The notes under the pieces are model-generated. The model searched no databases and had not been told where the DNA came from. It worked only from the letters and a program-made list of their open reading frames with translations. Positions 62,628 through 64,000 of a stretch of 64,000 nucleotides of DNA are shown here, piece after piece (the stretch's first letter is position 1; each line of letters starts with the position of its first letter). The stretch comes from Hemibagrus wyckioides (taxonomy: Eukaryota > Chordata > Actinopteri > Siluriformes > Bagridae). The stretch spans positions 20,128,866-20,192,865 of the forward strand of contig NC_080731.1 in assembly GCF_019097595.1 (NCBI RefSeq), given 5' to 3'. The translations under genes and the position numbers were made by a program.

Positions 62628-63971
62628 AAGATTTAAAACAGAAAAACATTAATATATCACAGGATATTACTTTGTAAACTGGTTAAATAAATTGGTTTTA
62701 ATGGACAGTCCTGAAAGAGAGAAAAATAGAGCTGCAATTTTATTATTTATTCTTTGGAATGGTAAAATAGTGAAAGCAATTAGATGGAAAACAGAGAGAT
62801 TCTACTGAAGGGAAATGATAGATATTAAACACAGCACTGAAACACAGGGCTGAATTTCTGAGCTGTTAAAATGAAAACAAAGAAAGAAGACAGCTACGAA
62901 GTAAAGAGACATTTTCAGGAGTCGTACCTAAGAATGAAATCCCTGCTTTATGGAGCAGCTCCGGAAGCTTGGGGTTTTCCGATGCATGACCCCAACCGGC
63001 CCACACCGCCTAGAGACGGGGAAGCAGCATTACTGTCATCATCATAATCATAAACATCGTTATCATGGAAAATGTCAAAATACACATTATTATAAATGCT
63101 AATAAATCAACATCATGCTAATCACTCCAAAAAATCGTCCTCAATAACATACCAATCCATACATTATCCATTACACTCCTTATAAGAGTTTCAGGAATCA
63201 GTTATTATAATCATTTATCATTTTTATTTGTATGTTTCTGGAATATTTTTGTTACCTGCACTGGAATTCTCTTTGCGATGTCCACGATCATCTCCACATT
63301 GGCGTAGTTATTGTTGTTCGTCCCACCAGGAACAGGCACGTAATGATCCGCCATTTTAATGTACTCTAAAGTACAATAATAAATCAATAAAATATGGATA
63401 ATAAATGATATACACAGTTCATAAACAACTAACAGTAGAGGAACAGGAAGGAGTCTGACCTGCGTTAGCTTTCAGATCCTCAGGTGTGACCATCACTACG
63501 AAGCGGATGGTCCTCTCGTTACGGAACATCTCGTAGGACCAGCGGCGGATCGAGCGCATGCACTTCACCGCTGCAATGCCGTTATTGGCGATCAGAACCT
63601 GAACACACACCATTATCACTTTACAGGAACCTGATCAGGACAGGTACAGGTAAAGGTGTAGGAACATTTCTGTCCGATATTGTGATGAGATTATAAATCA
63701 GAGTAAAGATATAATTATATTTCAAATCTTACATTTAATTACAACAAAATATGAACTACACAAAAAACACAAAAAATATAAAAGTATAGCAATGTAATCC
63801 AATATAATACTACAATATGCACACACACACACACACACCTTTTCTATGATGCGGGTTCCTCCAAATCGCTTGAGGAACTCGGCTGGAGAGGCCACAGTGA
63901 AATCTCGAGGTACGTCCATCCTTCTCTGCTCTCGACCTTTCTTCATCAGGTTAAGACCAGACATGCTGGGT
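41801..63971 (-). CDS. acacb: acacb, acetyl-CoA carboxylase 2, 52 exons, N-terminus beyond the window
   Basis: Minus-strand exons: 63839-63971, 63460-63598, 63256-63365, 62928-63009, 62490-62588, 61885-61994, 61553-61663, 61069-61278, 60800-60970, 60347-60508, 60102-60265, 59535-59685, 59296-59399, 59062-59143, 58782-58927, 57996-58146, 57636-57770, 57320-57466, 56823-57011, 56405-56505, 56045-56133, 55790-55914, 55219-55332, 54793-54906, 54607-54696, 54255-54373, 52875-52898, 52205-52342, 52032-52122, 51828-51935, 51652-51708, 51334-51375, 51002-51217, 50661-50816, 50099-50302, 49831-49986, 49458-49580, 48995-49264, 48494-48591, 48148-48268, 47944-48054, 47619-47762, 47152-47272, 46744-46840, 46571-46667, 46244-46379, 45842-46019, 45637-45749, 45352-45506, 44623-44793, 44142-44278, 41801-41930. 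They total 6742 nt, 2246 residues, in frame throughout. The enzyme carboxylates acetyl-CoA to malonyl-CoA. Seen in order: AMPK-site motif PSMSGL (serine codon 63959-63961); biotin carboxylase with [21 protein letters not shown] and [11 protein letters not shown]; biotin motif EVMKM split over two exons (lysine codon 57762-57764, about residue 711); central domain; carboxyltransferase with [18 protein letters not shown] and [10 protein letters not shown]. It ends [12 protein letters not shown]. The ACACA/ACACB-distinguishing N-terminus is absent; acacb is assigned from neighbours. Confidence 0.95.
42150..44141. repeat. 62-bp minisatellite derived from an acacb exon end and splice donor
   Basis: Fills nearly all of the last acacb intron. 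On the gene strand each unit contains GGACACATCCGCAG followed by GTAACC, nearly the end of the adjacent real exon (AAACACATCCGCAG/GTAACC at 44,136-44,155), then a second, diverged half (CCTCGGACAAATAGATAG/GTAACTG). The unit is thus two related 31-bp halves, each with an AG/GTAAC donor-like junction. I count about 28 copies of the exon-like half, plus extra single 31-bp halves near 42,800-42,945, 43,055-43,085 and 43,515-43,550. Confidence 0.95.
51976..52015. repeat. (TG)n microsatellite in an acacb intron
   Basis: On the gene strand a (CA)n run about 15-50 nt downstream of the donor of exon 52032-52122. Similar CA/TG tracts near exons occur at about 45,580-45,606, 46,382-46,410, 55,995-56,038, 61,531-61,550, 62,590-62,626, 63,820-63,838 and 63,975-64,000. 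Confidence 0.9.
52875..52898 (-). other. acacb: acacb 24-nt microexon
   Basis: Flanked by a CAG acceptor and a GTACG donor; encodes RGSSPTLNR with its neighbours. It preserves the frame between [10 protein letters not shown] and [11 protein letters not shown]. It matches in place and in ending (PTLNR) the 8-residue alternatively spliced microexon of ACACA near Ser1200, so it may be optional. Confidence 0.7.
52899..54254. other. large acacb intron upstream of the microexon
   Basis: 1.36 kb, containing the (AATAG)n tract and otherwise AT-rich sequence. Two similar GTTAGCAT-containing blocks sit near 53,470 and 53,570-53,610. No gene was seen. Confidence 0.4.
53010..53130. repeat. (AATAG)n microsatellite
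   Basis: Pentanucleotide repeat with two GAGATAG interruptions, in the 1.4 kb acacb intron upstream of the microexon. Confidence 0.9.
56625..56775. repeat. degraded interspersed repeat, SINE-like
   Basis: In an acacb intron, words such as TTCATTCATGGTCAGTGGTC, GGGTCACAGTGAATCCAG and the ATACATGCATTAACACCTAG area resemble a common fish repeat of the form '..GGTCAGGGTCGCGGTGGATCC'. Strongly diverged; family not assigned. Confidence 0.4.
58190..58740. mobile_element. possible retroelement terminal sequence (LTR-like)
   Basis: Inside an acacb intron, a plus-strand block rich in TTTTCTGTTTTTCTGACTTC and GTTTTGCTGACTACG-type words ends with TTTAATAAATCCACTCATGG. This is the style of fish LTR or retroelement 3' ends with an AATAAA. 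No TG...CA ends or duplicate were confirmed, and no protein is encoded. Confidence 0.3.
61668..61712. repeat. (CA)n microsatellite beside an acacb acceptor
   Basis: On the gene strand it is (TG)n ending in GTAG, the acceptor of exon 61553-61663. Confidence 0.9.
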
Positions 63972-64000
63972 CTGCAACACACACACACACACACACACAC

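Overview
This 64 kb window is vertebrate nuclear DNA, almost certainly from a ray-finned (teleost) fish. It has spliced genes with GT-AG introns, dense CA/TG and other microsatellites, fish-type LINEs, and small non-autonomous DNA transposons. No prokaryotic, organellar or CRISPR features were found. Five protein-coding genes can be reconstructed exon by exon from conserved protein sequence and splice sites: ube3b (first coding exon only, -), kctd10 (complete, +), myo1h (- strand, complete except for the start-codon exon), foxn4 (complete, +) and acacb (- strand, 52 coding exons, from the AMPK-site exon to the stop; its N-terminal exon lies beyond the window). From memory, human 12q24.11 has the same gene order and the same alternating orientations, read in reverse, so this is an ancient conserved block.

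Layout. 1-1,300: ube3b start exon and probable promoter. 1,300-10,830: a transposon-filled divergent intergenic region. It holds a LINE fragment with an internal inversion, then an L1-like LINE on the - strand that is itself split by a second LINE (+) of the CR1/L2/Rex1 group and by a small hAT-like element. 10,830-13,255: kctd10 promoter and gene. 13,256-15,190: convergent intergenic region with a CTCF-like site and a 26-bp minisatellite. 15,191-25,013: myo1h. 25,014-33,720: unique non-coding sequence upstream of both myo1h and foxn4, with possible conserved enhancers and a 1.1 kb inverted-repeat-bounded element. 33,720-39,413: foxn4, with a long, conserved-looking second intron. 39,414-41,800: convergent 3' ends of foxn4 and acacb, with a 60-bp tandem repeat. 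41,801-63,971: acacb.

The genes are not one pathway. Ube3b is a HECT ubiquitin ligase, Kctd10 a Cullin-3 adaptor, Myo1h a membrane-binding class I myosin, Foxn4 a neural and cardiac transcription factor, and Acacb a biotin-dependent enzyme making malonyl-CoA.

The most unusual signal is a roughly 2 kb minisatellite in the last acacb intron. Its 62-bp unit is built from the 3' end of the neighbouring exon and its splice donor, so about 28 near-copies of a functional-looking 5' splice site lie downstream of the real one. Also notable are a 181-nt pure pyrimidine tract feeding a myo1h splice acceptor, a 24-nt acacb microexon resembling the regulated microexon of ACACA, and a LINE copy with the structure expected from twin priming. 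No wholly new gene system was seen. No searches could be run; protein identities rest on recognised family sequence and reading-frame consistency across the splice junctions.
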